Source of the DNA: Desertifilum tharense IPPAS B-1220
GTDB taxonomy: Bacteria > Cyanobacteriota > Cyanobacteriia > Cyanobacteriales > Desertifilaceae
Length of the DNA: 44,549 bases
Assembly: GCF_001746915.1 (NCBI RefSeq)
Contig: NZ_MJGC01000074.1
Coordinates: 1 to 44,549 of the forward strand
Direction of reading: 5' to 3'
The position numbers were made by a program, and so were the translations under genes. Below the pieces are notes generated by a model. That model was not told the origin of the DNA. It ran no database searches and worked only from the letters and a program-made list of their open reading frames with translations. Of the stretch, positions 1 through 9,387 are shown in pieces; position 1 is the stretch's first letter; every line of letters begins with the position of its first letter.

Positions 1-97
1 GGGGAAGAGGGGAGTTGGGAGTTGGGAGTTGGGAGTTGGGGGAAGAGGGGAGTTGGGAGTTGGGAGTTGGGGGAAGAGGGGAGTTGGGAGTTGGGAC
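1..97. repeat. G-rich low-complexity tandem repeat
   Basis: This stretch is made of the 7-mer GGGAGTT repeated in blocks, each block separated by GGGGAAGAGG. The same repeat type recurs at 44503-44549 and, as the complementary C-rich form, at 39601-39737. Runs of three or more G at short spacing make it a candidate G-quadruplex former. It is non-coding spacer DNA. Confidence 0.85.
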
Positions 98-298
98 ATT
101 TATCAATAGAGTAGAGACGTTTCGCTAGGATATCTTTACCTATGTCCGCTGCTAGTCCCAACTCTGCCACAATCGCCGCCCGTTACGCTCAGAATTTTGG
201 GATCGAGGTTCCCCCAAGCGGGTGAGTCAACAGCAGGAATTGTTGGGATTGAAAGTGAAGTTTACTCATATATAAGCCCTGTGCGGAGAGCGTACCCT

Positions 299-490
299 AT
301 GAGTAAAGCCCCATCCAGTCAATGGCGCGAGTTGGTGCAAGCCAGTACCATCAGTTTGGCGATCGTTGTTTTGACAGCAGTCTGCTTACGTCTAAGCCTT
401 GGATCTAGGAGCTTTCAGGTGATTCAGCCGGATGAGGCGGTTCAATTTGCCAATTCCCTACAACTTCGCAGAGAATCTGGCAACCGCTAG
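299..490 (+). CDS. small single-pass membrane protein, hypothetical
   Basis: I do not recognise this 63-residue product. The frame stays open from 197, but the first ATG followed by a convincing protein is at 299, with a weak purine-rich stretch (GGAGAG) about 9 bases upstream. The product has a polar N-terminus, one hydrophobic helix at about residues 15-30 and a polar, charged C-terminus, which suggests one membrane-anchored helix. It lies 70 bp upstream of gshA on the same strand and could be cotranscribed. No known domain is visible. It may be a real small membrane protein or a chance frame. Confidence 0.4.
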   Translation: MSKAPSSQWRELVQASTISLAIVVLTAVCLRLSLGSRSFQVIQPDEAVQFANSLQLRRESGNR

Positions 491-560
491 AAGGCTGTAG
501 CTTGTGCAGCCCATTTTCTCTGATACTAATAGAAGTAGATAGCTCAATTTAGGAACCATC

Positions 561-1712
561 ATGCTGCTATCCAAAGGCTTTGAGATCGAAGTGTATACTG
601 GAACGTCCCAAGGGGAGATTGTGGGCCTTTCCGATCGCATTGTGGCGGATCTAGACGGATTTGTCCGAGAGCCGGATAGCCGGAATGTGGAATATACAAC
701 GCCGCCTTTGGGGGGATACGATCGCTTGTTGTGCGAGTTGGTGCGGCCGCGCCGACGCTTGCGGGAATATATTCAGACATTGGGCAACTATACGCTGATT
801 CCGGGCAGTACGCTGTCTTTGGGCGGCAGCCAGCAGTTTTATCGCTCTGACCCGCACAATCCTTACCATACTTATATTGAAAAGACTTACGGAACTCAGG
901 TAGTGACGGCCAGCGTCCATATTAATATCGGCATTAGCAATCCAGAGCTGTTGATGCGGGCTTGTCGTTTAGTTCGGGTGGAAGCGCCGTTATTTTTAGC
1001 GTTGAGTGCGGCGTCGCCGTTTCTGGATGGGGAGGTGACGGGATACCATTCTACGCGCTGGGGGGTGTTTCCCCAAACGCCTGCTTATGTCCCGCTATTT
1101 GAAAGTCATGCCCATCATATTCAGTGGGTGGAGTCGCAACTGCAAGCGGGGACGATGCAAAATGTTCGACATTTATGGTCGTCGGTGCGACCGAATGGCG
1201 ATCGCCGTCCTTATAATCTCAATCGTTTAGAATTGCGGATTTGTGACTTAGTGGTCGATCCGATTGCGCTATTGGCGATTACGGCGCTGCTAGAGGCTCG
1301 CTTGTGGCAGTTGATGGGCGATCCATCTCTCGATCCGCTAACGATGAGCGAGTTACCCGAACAGACGCGATCGCAGGATTTAGTGGAGTTGACTCAAGCG
1401 AATGAAATGGCCGCCGCTCGCTTGAGTTTAGAAGCTTCTCTGGTACATTGGCGCACGGGTCAAAAAATTCTGACCCGCGATTGGATTGAGGAACTCTACC
1501 AAGAGGTGTGGCCGGTTGCCAAGCAAAAAGGTTTTAGTTGTTTCTTGCTGCCAGTGAAAAAAATTCTGCGCGAAGGCAATGAGGCTCAACGCTGGTTGAA
1601 GGCGATTCAGCAAGGGATGGACGCTCAAAGCACGATGCAGAAAGCGATTCAGGCGATGGAAACTCGCGAAGCTGAGTTAGCTCGCAACTTGTGCCAGCCG
1701 ATGGTTGCTTAA
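561..1712 (+). CDS. gshA: glutamate-cysteine ligase, cyanobacterial type
   Basis: This 383-residue protein matches the cyanobacterial glutamate-cysteine ligase family, which catalyses the ATP-dependent first step of glutathione synthesis (gamma-glutamylcysteine formation) in the cytoplasm. The N-terminal KGFEIEVYTG, the GSTLSLGG segment, the THHNIG-like VTASVHINIGISN stretch and the RPYNLNRLELRICD motif are as I know them from the family. The length is typical. The ATG at 561 has an AGGA ribosome-binding site six bases upstream. gshB is not in the window. An inverted repeat at 1746-1781 may end the transcript. Confidence 0.9.
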   Translation: MLLSKGFEIEVYTGTSQGEIVGLSDRIVADLDGFVREPDSRNVEYTTPPLGGYDRLLCELVRPRRRLREYIQTLGNYTLIPGSTLSLGGSQQFYRSDPHNPYHTYIEKTYGTQVVTASVHINIGISNPELLMRACRLVRVEAPLFLALSAASPFLDGEVTGYHSTRWGVFPQTPAYVPLFESHAHHIQWVESQLQAGTMQNVRHLWSSVRPNGDRRPYNLNRLELRICDLVVDPIALLAITALLEARLWQLMGDPSLDPLTMSELPEQTRSQDLVELTQANEMAAARLSLEASLVHWRTGQKILTRDWIEELYQEVWPVAKQKGFSCFLLPVKKILREGNEAQRWLKAIQQGMDAQSTMQKAIQAMETREAELARNLCQPMVA

Positions 1713-1745
1713 GATTGCCCGGATTTAGGCAGGATTTGAGCGGAA

Positions 1746-1781
1746 CGCCTAAATTTCAGCCTATTTTGGCAAGTTTAGGCG
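1746..1781 (+). terminator. hairpin downstream of gshA
   Basis: An eight-base perfect inverted repeat, CGCCTAAA at 1746-1753 and TTTAGGCG at 1774-1781, encloses a 20-base loop 33 bp after the gshA stop. There is no long T-run after it, so it is only a possible terminator. The 1713-1958 spacer otherwise shows nothing I can support. Confidence 0.35.
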
Positions 1782-1958
1782 GTCTTTGTCCGATTAATCG
1801 CGTCCTGTTCTACTGCAAAAAAGGCGACAGTCGGGAAAAATTAAAATATCTGATTGATTTGGAATCGACGCGTGTTATTAAAAATAACTATCGGTTTCTT
1901 CTATCCATAGATAGAGATAGAGTGGTGAAATTCTTAATTTTGAGTGAATCAATGGATC

Positions 1959-2420
1959 ATGGTTAGGGTCGTTCTTGTTAATCCGTTAATTCCCCCCAAC
2001 ACTGGAAATATTGCCCGAACTTGTGCTGCGACGGGCACGGAACTTCATTTAGTGGGGCCGCTAGGGTTTGAAATTAGCGATCGCCATCTCAAGCGTGCGG
2101 GTCTTGATTACTGGCCCTACGTCCACTTGACTTTACACGAAGATTTTGCTTCTTTCAAAGATTTTCATCGTACCCAAGGCGGGCGCTGGATCGGGTTTAG
2201 CACCTCCGGACGTTGCAGTCACGTTCAGTTTGCTTTTGAGCCGGAGGATTGGCTGTTGTTTGGTTCCGAAACCGAGGGACTTCCGCGCCCTATCCTTGAG
2301 GCTTGCAACTCAGTCATTCGGATTCCCATGTCTCAACCGGGCGTGCGGAGTTTAAATTTATCCGTCAGCGTCACCGTTGGCTTATTTGAGGCCAAGCGCC
2401 AACTCGGTGACTTTGACTAG
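1959..2420 (+). CDS. trmL: tRNA (cytidine/uridine-2'-O-)-methyltransferase TrmL
   Basis: This is a SPOUT-class methyltransferase of 153 residues, the usual TrmL size. It 2'-O-methylates the wobble nucleotide of leucine tRNAs using S-adenosylmethionine and acts as a dimer. The family signatures are clear: VVLVNPLIPPNTGNIARTC at the N-terminus, LLFGSETEGLP in the middle, and the trefoil-knot segment IPMSQPGVRSLNLSVSV near the C-terminus. The frame is open from a GTG at 1944, but the ATG at 1959 puts the start directly at MVRVVLVNP, where homologues begin. A strong inverted repeat follows the stop. Confidence 0.9.
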   Translation: MVRVVLVNPLIPPNTGNIARTCAATGTELHLVGPLGFEISDRHLKRAGLDYWPYVHLTLHEDFASFKDFHRTQGGRWIGFSTSGRCSHVQFAFEPEDWLLFGSETEGLPRPILEACNSVIRIPMSQPGVRSLNLSVSVTVGLFEAKRQLGDFD

Positions 2421-2432
2421 CGCTTTGACAAC

Positions 2433-2479
2433 TCTCTCCCGGCTGAAATCTAGAGCCATCAACTTTTTCAGCCGAGAGA
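2433..2479 (+). terminator. hairpin after trmL
   Basis: The arms TCTCTCCCGGCTGAAA (2433-2448) and TTTCAGCCGAGAGA (2466-2479) pair almost perfectly around a 17-base loop, 12 bp after the trmL stop. The stem is long and stable but is followed by AAGGG rather than a T-run. It is a likely transcription end or mRNA 3'-stabilising structure. Confidence 0.6.
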
Positions 2480-2599
2480 AAGGGTCTGCTTCTCCCTCTA
2501 TATCTAATAAGAAATTTCTATGAACTTTTTCAAGGTATAGGTCGCGAGAATAGATAATTTTTTTTATTCAAAATCGAGCTATCCTGACGAGAGAAAAAA

Positions 2600-2800
2600 A
2601 CGCTGTAGGCACCTAAAACAGGCTCATCCACAGAATTGTACGGACTCGGAGGTTTTGTTTTTCAGGGCGCAGGATTTAAGGAATTCTACGGTTGTGAGGT
2701 TGGGGGAAAGCAGAATACATTGCTTGGTTGCAATCGATCGTAGACTGCCCCATCCTTCAGCAAGAGACTCCCCCTATATTGTTCACCACAGGCGCATCTG
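2600..2800 (+). promoter_or_regulatory. candidate ydaO-type (c-di-AMP) riboswitch in the leader of the LysM/M23 gene
   Basis: The 720-bp spacer before the cell-wall hydrolase contains conserved-looking blocks: TACGGACTCGGAGG at 2639-2652, then a T-run and CAGGGCGCAGGA, then CTACGGTTGTGAGG, and later CATCCTTCAGCAAGAG followed by ACTCCCCC. The GGAGG...CTCC pairing and the CAGC-A segment recall the ydaO-yuaA motif. That motif is known upstream of LysM and M23 peptidase genes, including in cyanobacteria. Placement by memory of the consensus is inference. From 2801 to 3130 I see no gene. Confidence 0.4.
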
Positions 2801-3144
2801 TCGTTCTTTACAAAAAGCATTTCTCTGGTAGAGTTAGATTTCGAGTTTCGTCCCGCAAGTTCTTATTCCGCTTGACGTTCTCATCGGTATCGCACAACTC
2901 GCCAAATGCGTTCGCTATTGGAGCTAGATCGAGGGCAGAACATCAAGAAACAATAGCCTTAGATGCTATTGCTTAATTTTTGTAAAGAACTTTAAACTTG
3001 TCTAAATTAGAAAACCAGGGTAATCTTGCCTAAGCATATTGACTGACAGTGATTTAAATCGCATTCTAGGGTGATTAAGGTCACTGACAGCCAAGTTTCG
3101 ATAGATCAAGGACAGTTAAGCGCTCGTCATTAGGAGGTCGTTCT

Positions 3145-5754
3145 TTGAAACGAGCATTCCCGCAGAAAATTAAGTCTGTTTCTCTGCCCCTCGCTACCCA
3201 AGAGGTGGTTTCTGAAGAAATCGCTCAGCGAATTGCAGAGACTCCAAAGCAGACAGCACCAGAAACTCATCGTCGGGTTCGTACCTCGGCAGCCATGATT
3301 GGTCTAGCCATCTCAATGGGAGCATCAAGCTTGTTGCTACCCAAGCAAGGGGAAAACGCAATGGCAGCCGAGCCAGTTGCAAACGAACCGACCACTGCGA
3401 CAACCACTGGTTCTGGAACCTCGGATGTTTCTCTTTCCGCTTCACCGAAGATTGAGCCATCGCTTCCCATCCAACTGGGCGCGACCGGATCAGGAACTTT
3501 GTCGGGTGCGTCTGCACTAAGCGGTCAGCAAATCGTGCAGGTGGGTCAGAAAATAGACTTAGTTGCACCGGAAACAGGGGTGAAGTCAGTTGATTTCGCA
3601 AGAACTAGCCCAATCGTCACAGCTCGCTTAAAAGCAGCAGGTCTCGGTGCGGCAGTTAACACCAGCGAATCAGCCACGCTCAATCCCGTCAATTTGGTCG
3701 AGAATGCTGATGACCTTCTCAAGGCAGAGCAAAATCAATCCTTAGACCAACTGAAACAAAAACGCGAACAACTCAGAGACAGCTTGACCCAACTGCGACC
3801 CGATAGCCAAACGGCATCCGAGTCCAGCACGCCAACTGTTAGGGGCCTGAACTTCGCAACCCCTCAGTCCCTTGCAAGTTCTGAGGAAGGCATTGCCTAC
3901 TATCCCTTGATTGAGGCAGTTCCCACCGAAGGCACAATCTCGGCTGCACCCACCGTTACCGCAGCAACCCGCCTGAGCGCGCCTCAAAATAATCCTTTAC
4001 AACTCGAAGCCGTACCTAACTCGGTACAGCCCGAACTCCCTGTCGTCCCGTTGCCGAGCAGCGAAGCGGTTAGCCCGTCTTGGCAAAGCTCCGTGACAGC
4101 AGCTAGCACGACTGGAGCAACAATTACCAATCCGGCTCGTTTTGGCGAGAGAACTCAGGTTTATCAAGTCAAGCCGGGAGATACGGTTGAAGCCATTGCC
4201 CGTCGGCATGGTTTAACCCGCTCGGAATTGGTGGAAGCGAATCAACTCGCCGATCCCAACAATCTCAGCGTCAGCCAAGTTTTAAGAATTCCCGTCGCTG
4301 AATTTAAGCCGACTGCTCCCCAGTTAGTCACGCTTCAGCCGGAGCAGCCAGCAACAGCAGAACTGAATTCTGAGGTGGAAGAGTCAGTCGTTGCTGAAGT
4401 CGAAGTTCCTCATCAGGCGTCTGTTGAGCCACTAGCTCAGATCCAACCGGAAACGGCAACCCTAATGCCCCAAGCATTGCCGAGTCCGACCGCAGAAAGC
4501 TTGAAAACTGAGATCCAGAACCTGCGCGAGAAATATCAAGCACCGGAACCCCAAGCCTCGACTCCGCCTTTACCGATTGTCGCCTTGGAAGTGGCTTCGA
4601 TCGCAGAGCCTCAAGTCAATAGTTTGCCCGTGCAGTATCGGGTTAATCCTGGGGATACGCTAGATGCGATCGCGCGTCGCTATGGCGTCAGTCGCTCGGA
4701 AATCATTCAAGCGAACCAGATTTCTAACCCCAACTTGATTAAAGTGAATCAAGTGCTGCAAATTCCCAATGGCGGCACCAGCCAGTCAACGGCGATCGCG
4801 ATCCCCAACTTTAATCGCCAAAGGGAAGTTTCTATTGCTGCGGCCCAACCCGTTGCCGTGTTCAACTCGGCGGCTAGCAATAGCCAAAGATCGTTCGATC
4901 CCGCTCCCATTGCCACCATTTCACCTAGCGCTCAATCCCAGAGCAGCCTCGCTCCGGCTAGAGTCGCTAACCAATTGGCAACGCGGTCTGAAGAAGAGGC
5001 TCCCCGTTCCTACGTGGAAGGGTTAATGAATGAAATTAACCAAATGCGGGAGCGCTATCAAGAGCAACCTACCGCTCAACAACCTCAGACCCCGGCGAGC
5101 GAGAATTCGACTTCTCAGGCAGTCAATCCTGAATTTAGCCCAAGCCGTGCTGAGGAAGCCGAGCAACCGCGATCGCAGCGTTCTCAGCAACCTGTGGCTG
5201 CTGCTCCTGCAACCCCCCGCAACACGGCAAGACCGAGCGCCCAACAAGTTGCTGTTGCACCCGCGCCTCCGGCATCCTACAACCCTGCTTTACAAATTCC
5301 CTACGGTCGCGTTGTTTCGCCCGAACTTCCCCCTCTAGCTCCCGCCGAACGCTATTTACCTGAAGGCGCACCCACTTTTGATGGTTATGTTTGGCCCGCT
5401 AAAGGCGTATTCACCTCCGGCTACGGCTGGCGGTGGGGACGGATGCACCGAGGGATTGACATTGCTGGCCCGGTTGGTACGCCCATTGTGGCTGCTGCTG
5501 GGGGTGTTGTAGACTTCGCGGGCTGGAACTCTGGCGGTTACGGAAACTTAGTTGATATCCGTCACCCCGACGGCAGCCTCACCCGCTACGCTCACAACCA
5601 TCGCCTGCTGGTGCGGACTGGTCAGCAAGTCGAACAAGGTCAGCAAATTGCTGAAATGGGTAGCACGGGTTACAGTACAGGGCCTCACCTGCACTTTGAA
5701 ATTCACCCGGCTGGACAAGGTGCGGTTAACCCAATGGCATTCTTGCCCCGATAA
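3145..5754 (+). CDS. LysM-repeat M23 family metallopeptidase (murein hydrolase)
   Basis: This 869-residue envelope protein should cleave peptidoglycan cross-links or regulate amidases. Order of parts: a charged N-terminal ~45 residues, a hydrophobic helix at about 49-66, a long proline/glutamine-rich linker, LysM domain 1 (about 339-382, YQVKPGDT), a second linker, LysM domain 2 (about 497-540, YRVNPGDT), another linker, and a C-terminal M23 domain (about 747-869). The M23 zinc ligands are visible in HRGID and HLHF. The start is TTG at 3145: AGGAGG lies seven bases upstream and no better start exists. It is preceded by the long structured leader and followed by a strong terminator, so it is probably monocistronic. 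Confidence 0.9.
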   Translation: MKRAFPQKIKSVSLPLATQEVVSEEIAQRIAETPKQTAPETHRRVRTSAAMIGLAISMGASSLLLPKQGENAMAAEPVANEPTTATTTGSGTSDVSLSASPKIEPSLPIQLGATGSGTLSGASALSGQQIVQVGQKIDLVAPETGVKSVDFARTSPIVTARLKAAGLGAAVNTSESATLNPVNLVENADDLLKAEQNQSLDQLKQKREQLRDSLTQLRPDSQTASESSTPTVRGLNFATPQSLASSEEGIAYYPLIEAVPTEGTISAAPTVTAATRLSAPQNNPLQLEAVPNSVQPELPVVPLPSSEAVSPSWQSSVTAASTTGATITNPARFGERTQVYQVKPGDTVEAIARRHGLTRSELVEANQLADPNNLSVSQVLRIPVAEFKPTAPQLVTLQPEQPATAELNSEVEESVVAEVEVPHQASVEPLAQIQPETATLMPQALPSPTAESLKTEIQNLREKYQAPEPQASTPPLPIVALEVASIAEPQVNSLPVQYRVNPGDTLDAIARRYGVSRSEIIQANQISNPNLIKVNQVLQIPNGGTSQSTAIAIPNFNRQREVSIAAAQPVAVFNSAASNSQRSFDPAPIATISPSAQSQSSLAPARVANQLATRSEEEAPRSYVEGLMNEINQMRERYQEQPTAQQPQTPASENSTSQAVNPEFSPSRAEEAEQPRSQRSQQPVAAAPATPRNTARPSAQQVAVAPAPPASYNPALQIPYGRVVSPELPPLAPAERYLPEGAPTFDGYVWPAKGVFTSGYGWRWGRMHRGIDIAGPVGTPIVAAAGGVVDFAGWNSGGYGNLVDIRHPDGSLTRYAHNHRLLVRTGQQVEQGQQIAEMGSTGYSTGPHLHFEIHPAGQGAVNPMAFLPR

Positions 5755-5772
5755 TTCTCTGGATTATCCGAG

Positions 5773-5808
5773 AAAAAGGAGAGTTGTTTTGAAACTCTCC
5801 TTTTTTTT
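5773..5808 (+). terminator. Rho-independent terminator of the LysM/M23 gene
   Basis: GGAGAGTT (5778-5785) and AACTCTCC (5793-5800) form a perfect stem with a 7-base loop. It is flanked by A5 upstream and followed by T8, 20-50 bp after the stop codon. Confidence 0.9.
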
Positions 5809-5818
5809 GAAAAAGTTC

Positions 5819-5848
5819 TTGATTTATTTAAGAATTTGTTGTTATAAT
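5819..5848 (+). promoter_or_regulatory. sigma-70 type promoter of the tRNA gene
   Basis: TTGATT at 5819-5824 and a perfect TATAAT at 5843-5848 are separated by 18 bases. The -10 box ends 10 bases before the tRNA 5' end. Confidence 0.7.
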
Positions 5849-5858
5849 CATGAGGTTT

Positions 5859-5931
5859 GGCTCAGTAGCTCAGTGGTTAGAGCAGGGGACTCATAAGCCC
5901 AAGGTCGCAGGTTCAAATCCCGCCTGAGCCA
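5859..5931 (+). tRNA. tRNA with CAU anticodon (Met, possibly Ile2)
   Basis: The 73-base cloverleaf has a perfect 7-bp acceptor stem (GGCTCAG with CTGAGCC), A73, a 4-bp D stem (GCTC/GAGC) and a TTCAAAT T-loop. The anticodon loop is CTCATAA, with CAT at 5890-5892. CCA is not encoded. The outer bases of the anticodon stem (G27-A43 and A31-G39) and one T-stem position (A51-C63) do not pair, leaving three G-C pairs in the anticodon stem. Elongator Met is likeliest because it lacks initiator features (no C1-A72 mismatch, no three G-C pairs directly flanking the loop). A CAU tRNA could instead be the Ile2 tRNA modified by TilS. Confidence 0.85.
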
Positions 5932-6203
5932 TTTAAAGAAAATCCTGGAATGCTTTCCACGTAAGAAGAGTAAGGTTTTTACTTTTCTTGTATCTCTGCT
6001 AATGTTTGCTAGTTGCCGCCGATCGCCGCAGGCAAATTTAGATCAATTTTAGATCGGAGCAATGGGGGCAATAGGAGATAACTTCCGCTAGAGCAACGCA
6101 CGGCGGAAGGGGGTTCAGATTGGCATTGCTGGATCGGAACCAACTTAGGACAGGACGCGAGCCGTTAAGATTGAAAAAGAGTTTCCGTTAAGCCCCTTTC
6201 CCT

Positions 6204-8135
6204 ATGACCGTGCAATCCCCCGTTGACTTCCAAGATATTTTTGATGTCGTCGTTGTTGGCGCAGGTCATTCCGGCTGCGAAGCCGCACTCGCAACAGCAC
6301 GGCTCGGTTGTAAAACCCTGCTGCTCACCCTCAACCTTGATAAGATTGCGTGGCAACCCTGCAACCCTTCAGTAGGAGCGCCAGCCAAATCGCAGTTAGT
6401 CCATGAAGTGGACGCTCTAGGCGGCGAAATTGGCAAAATGGCAGACCGCACCTACCTACAAAAACGGGTGCTGAACCTGTCAAGGGGGCCGGCAGTCTGG
6501 GCATTGCGGGCGCAGACCGATAAACGGGAATATGCCAAAGTCATGCGCTCTATTGTGGAAAACCAGGAAAATCTGGCGATCCGCGAAGCAATGGTGACAG
6601 ATTTAGTCTTAGGCGCGAATCAGGAAGTCATCGGCGTTGAAACCTACTTTGGCGTTGCCTTTGGTTGCAAAGCCGTTATTTTAACCACTGGCACCTTTTT
6701 AGGCGGTCGCATTTGGGTGGGCAAGAAATCCATGTCCGCCGGACGTGCGGGGGAATTTGCCGCCGTGGGTTTAACGGACACCCTCAACCGTTTGGGATTT
6801 GAAACTGGACGCCTGAAAACCGGAACCCCGGCGCGGGTGGATAAGCGTTCGGTAGACTACAGCAAAATGGAACCCCAACCGGGGGATGAGGCGGTGCGCT
6901 GGTTTAGTTTTGACCCGGAAGTTTGGGTAGAACGCGAACAGGTAAATTGCTATATCACCCGCACCACGGCTTTAACTCACCAACTGATTCGCGATAACTT
7001 GCACCTCTCGCCCGTGTATGGCGGTTGGGTGGATGCGAAGGGGCCGCGCTATTGTCCGAGTATTGAGGATAAAATTGTCCGCTTTGCCGATAAAGAGTCC
7101 CATCAAATCTTTATTGAACCGGAAGGGCGCGATATTCCAGAATTGTATATTCAAGGCTTTTCTACGGGATTGCCAGAAAATCTGCAATTGCAGATGTTAC
7201 GCAGCCTTCCGGGTTTGGAGAGCTGCGTGATGCTGCGTCCGGCCTATGCGGTGGAGTATGACTATCTTCCGGCAACCCAGTGCTATCCAACCTTGATGAC
7301 TAAGACGGTTGAAGGGCTATTTTGTGCGGGTCAAATTAATGGCACGACGGGTTATGAAGAGGCTGCGGCTCAGGGAATCGTCGCTGGGATCAATGCGGCG
7401 CGGTTTGTTCGGGGTCAAGATTTAATCGTGTTTCCCCGCGAGGAAAGCTATATTGGGACGCTGATTGATGACCTGTGTACCAAAGATTTGCGCGAACCTT
7501 ACCGAATGCTGACTTCGCGTTCGGAGTATCGCTTGCTGTTGCGTTCGGATAATGCGGATCGGCGGTTGACTCCCCTGGGGCGAGAGGTGGGGTTGATTGA
7601 CGATCGCCGTTGGGGGTTATTTACCCATAAGATGGAGCAAATTGTGGCGGAGAAAGAACGCCTCCAGGCAACCCGCATTAAAGAAGGCGAGGAAACGGGT
7701 CAGCAAATCGCCGCAGACACCCAACAAAAGATTAAAGGGTCAATTACCCTTGCGGACTTGTTGCGGCGCTCAGGCTTCCATTATCAGGACTTGCAGCACT
7801 ATGGGTTAAACAACCCACAATTGAGCCAAGCCGAACGGGAAGGGGCAGAAATTGATATTAAATATGCGGGTTACATTCAACGCCAGCAAAACCAAATTGA
7901 GCAAATTTCCAGAGCCGCCCATCGCTCACTGCCAGCCGATCTAGACTATATGGCGATCGCCACTCTCTCGAAAGAATCGCGAGAAAAGCTCTCGAAAGTC
8001 AAACCGCTTACCATTGGTCAAGCGGCGAGAACGGGGGGCGTGAATCCTGCTGATATCAATGCTTTGCTGGTTTACCTGGAATTGCGCGATCGCCTGCCGG
8101 CTAATGCGGCTGCTCCGGTGGCTGTTGAAAAATAA
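6204..8135 (+). CDS. mnmG: tRNA uridine-5-carboxymethylaminomethyl modification enzyme MnmG (GidA)
   Basis: This full-length 643-residue FAD enzyme works with MnmE to add the carboxymethylaminomethyl group to U34 of several tRNAs, using methylene-tetrahydrofolate. It shows the N-terminal FAD site [12 protein letters not shown], the [14 protein letters not shown] and LKTGTPARV motifs, [12 protein letters not shown]-like sequence in the middle ([14 protein letters not shown]), [12 protein letters not shown], and the C-terminal helical MnmE/tRNA-binding part. The start at 6204 fits the usual MnmG N-terminus. The 272 bp between the tRNA and this gene show no feature I can support. Confidence 0.95.
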   Translation: MTVQSPVDFQDIFDVVVVGAGHSGCEAALATARLGCKTLLLTLNLDKIAWQPCNPSVGAPAKSQLVHEVDALGGEIGKMADRTYLQKRVLNLSRGPAVWALRAQTDKREYAKVMRSIVENQENLAIREAMVTDLVLGANQEVIGVETYFGVAFGCKAVILTTGTFLGGRIWVGKKSMSAGRAGEFAAVGLTDTLNRLGFETGRLKTGTPARVDKRSVDYSKMEPQPGDEAVRWFSFDPEVWVEREQVNCYITRTTALTHQLIRDNLHLSPVYGGWVDAKGPRYCPSIEDKIVRFADKESHQIFIEPEGRDIPELYIQGFSTGLPENLQLQMLRSLPGLESCVMLRPAYAVEYDYLPATQCYPTLMTKTVEGLFCAGQINGTTGYEEAAAQGIVAGINAARFVRGQDLIVFPREESYIGTLIDDLCTKDLREPYRMLTSRSEYRLLLRSDNADRRLTPLGREVGLIDDRRWGLFTHKMEQIVAEKERLQATRIKEGEETGQQIAADTQQKIKGSITLADLLRRSGFHYQDLQHYGLNNPQLSQAEREGAEIDIKYAGYIQRQQNQIEQISRAAHRSLPADLDYMAIATLSKESREKLSKVKPLTIGQAARTGGVNPADINALLVYLELRDRLPANAAAPVAVEK

Positions 8136-8228
8136 CCCCGTTTTCCGAAGAATTTAAAAGAATCGTCAGCACAAACCCACTCCTTGGCATAGAATGGATT
8201 GACGAGCAGCGATTGTACTAGCCCATCT

Positions 8229-9308
8229 ATGCCTCAGAATGTAAGCCCTAGCCGGATTACCTCTGACCTCCCGGAAGACCCAATTTCTCTTCAGCCGTGG
8301 TCAATGGAAACCAATGCGGATAGCTTGATGAACGAGCTATTTGCAGAAATCGACCATGTTTTAGAGGGAGGAACTGCATTACCTACGGAACCCGTACAGC
8401 CCGAATACGTTTCGTTAAAGCCTCTTGAGATTCAATCGATTCGCTTACCTGCCACCTTAACTCCCATTTCGGTAGAAGCGCCTGTCGTTCCCCGCGAGGC
8501 GGTAGAGGTACCCGCCCCCGTGCCTCAACCAGAAGTGGCTCCCATACCCGCAACAGTTTTACAACCAGAGTTACCCCCCTCGCGCAGTAGCACGTTGGAT
8601 CGGGTGCTATTGCTTGCCCTAGGCGCTGCGATCGCCGTTCCTTTAATCCTGTGGGCAGCAACCCAAGGGAAGATAGAACCCCTGACTCGCTGGCAACTCG
8701 CCGTTGCCCCTGCCCCTGTAGAACCCGTCAGCCCGCAGGTGGAGGCGAACGCGAATTCGCAATTTGCCAACTACATGCAGCGATCGCTCGAACTGATCGA
8801 TCGCCAAGCTGCAACAGCCGCCGCTACGCCCAATCCCACCTCAAACCCGGCACCTGCCAACGACGAGATCGATCGTCAAGCCCAAGCCTCTAATCGCGTG
8901 CCAACGGTGCTAGAACGGGTGTATATCCCCGTTTATCAACCCCCACCGCCTGCTCCGCCGCCCACCGTGGTAGCGGCACCCGCAGCGCCCGCAGCGCCCG
9001 CACCAGCCGTTGCGCCGCCAACCGTGGCAGTCATGCCTGCACCCCCTCCTCCGCCCAGCTTGCCGAATGTGGCAGTTGCCCCCTCTCCAGCGTTACCGCC
9101 CATTCCCGAACAGGTTCATACGCTGGTTGGGGTTTTGGAATTGGGCGATCGCTCTGCTGCCCTATTTGAAGTTGAGGGTGCTACTCGTCGAGTCGGCGTT
9201 GGCGAACAAATTGGCAACGGTTGGACAATTGTCGAAATTGCCAACCAAGAAGCCGTCATTCGTCGCAACGGGGAAGTCCGTTCTGTTTATGTTGGACAGA
9301 AGTTCTAA
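8229..9308 (+). CDS. proline/alanine-rich single-pass membrane protein with small C-terminal domain
   Basis: The 359-residue product has an acidic cytoplasmic N-terminus (about 1-110), one transmembrane helix (about 125-142), a long Pro/Ala/Val linker with repeated PAPPPP-type stretches, and a compact C-terminal domain of about 65 residues starting HTLVGVLELGDRSAALF. The C-terminal beta-rich pattern (VGVGEQIGNGWTIVEI, then a VYVGQKF ending) resembles PilP/GspC-type homology-region domains of type IV pilus and type II secretion systems; that is inference. The frame is open from a TTG at 8199, but ATG 8229 is preferred. It may run with the next gene (79 bp gap). Confidence 0.7.
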   Translation: MPQNVSPSRITSDLPEDPISLQPWSMETNADSLMNELFAEIDHVLEGGTALPTEPVQPEYVSLKPLEIQSIRLPATLTPISVEAPVVPREAVEVPAPVPQPEVAPIPATVLQPELPPSRSSTLDRVLLLALGAAIAVPLILWAATQGKIEPLTRWQLAVAPAPVEPVSPQVEANANSQFANYMQRSLELIDRQAATAAATPNPTSNPAPANDEIDRQAQASNRVPTVLERVYIPVYQPPPPAPPPTVVAAPAAPAAPAPAVAPPTVAVMPAPPPPPSLPNVAVAPSPALPPIPEQVHTLVGVLELGDRSAALFEVEGATRRVGVGEQIGNGWTIVEIANQEAVIRRNGEVRSVYVGQKF

Positions 9309-9387
9309 CAGAAGGCGGAGGAGCTGGCGTTCAGTCTATTTCTACAATTGAAACGCGATTAGTTGCAAGTTAATAGGGGTGATTGTT

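Noticed and set aside
142-225. 27-codon frame MSAASPNSATIAARYAQNF...
   Set aside because: Short, no ribosome-binding site, no recognisable family; it may be a gene remnant but I cannot support it.
1691-1966. 91-codon plus-strand frame between gshA and trmL
   Set aside because: It overlaps the end of gshA, starts inside it, and has no protein-like features; the hairpin at 1746-1781 falls in it.
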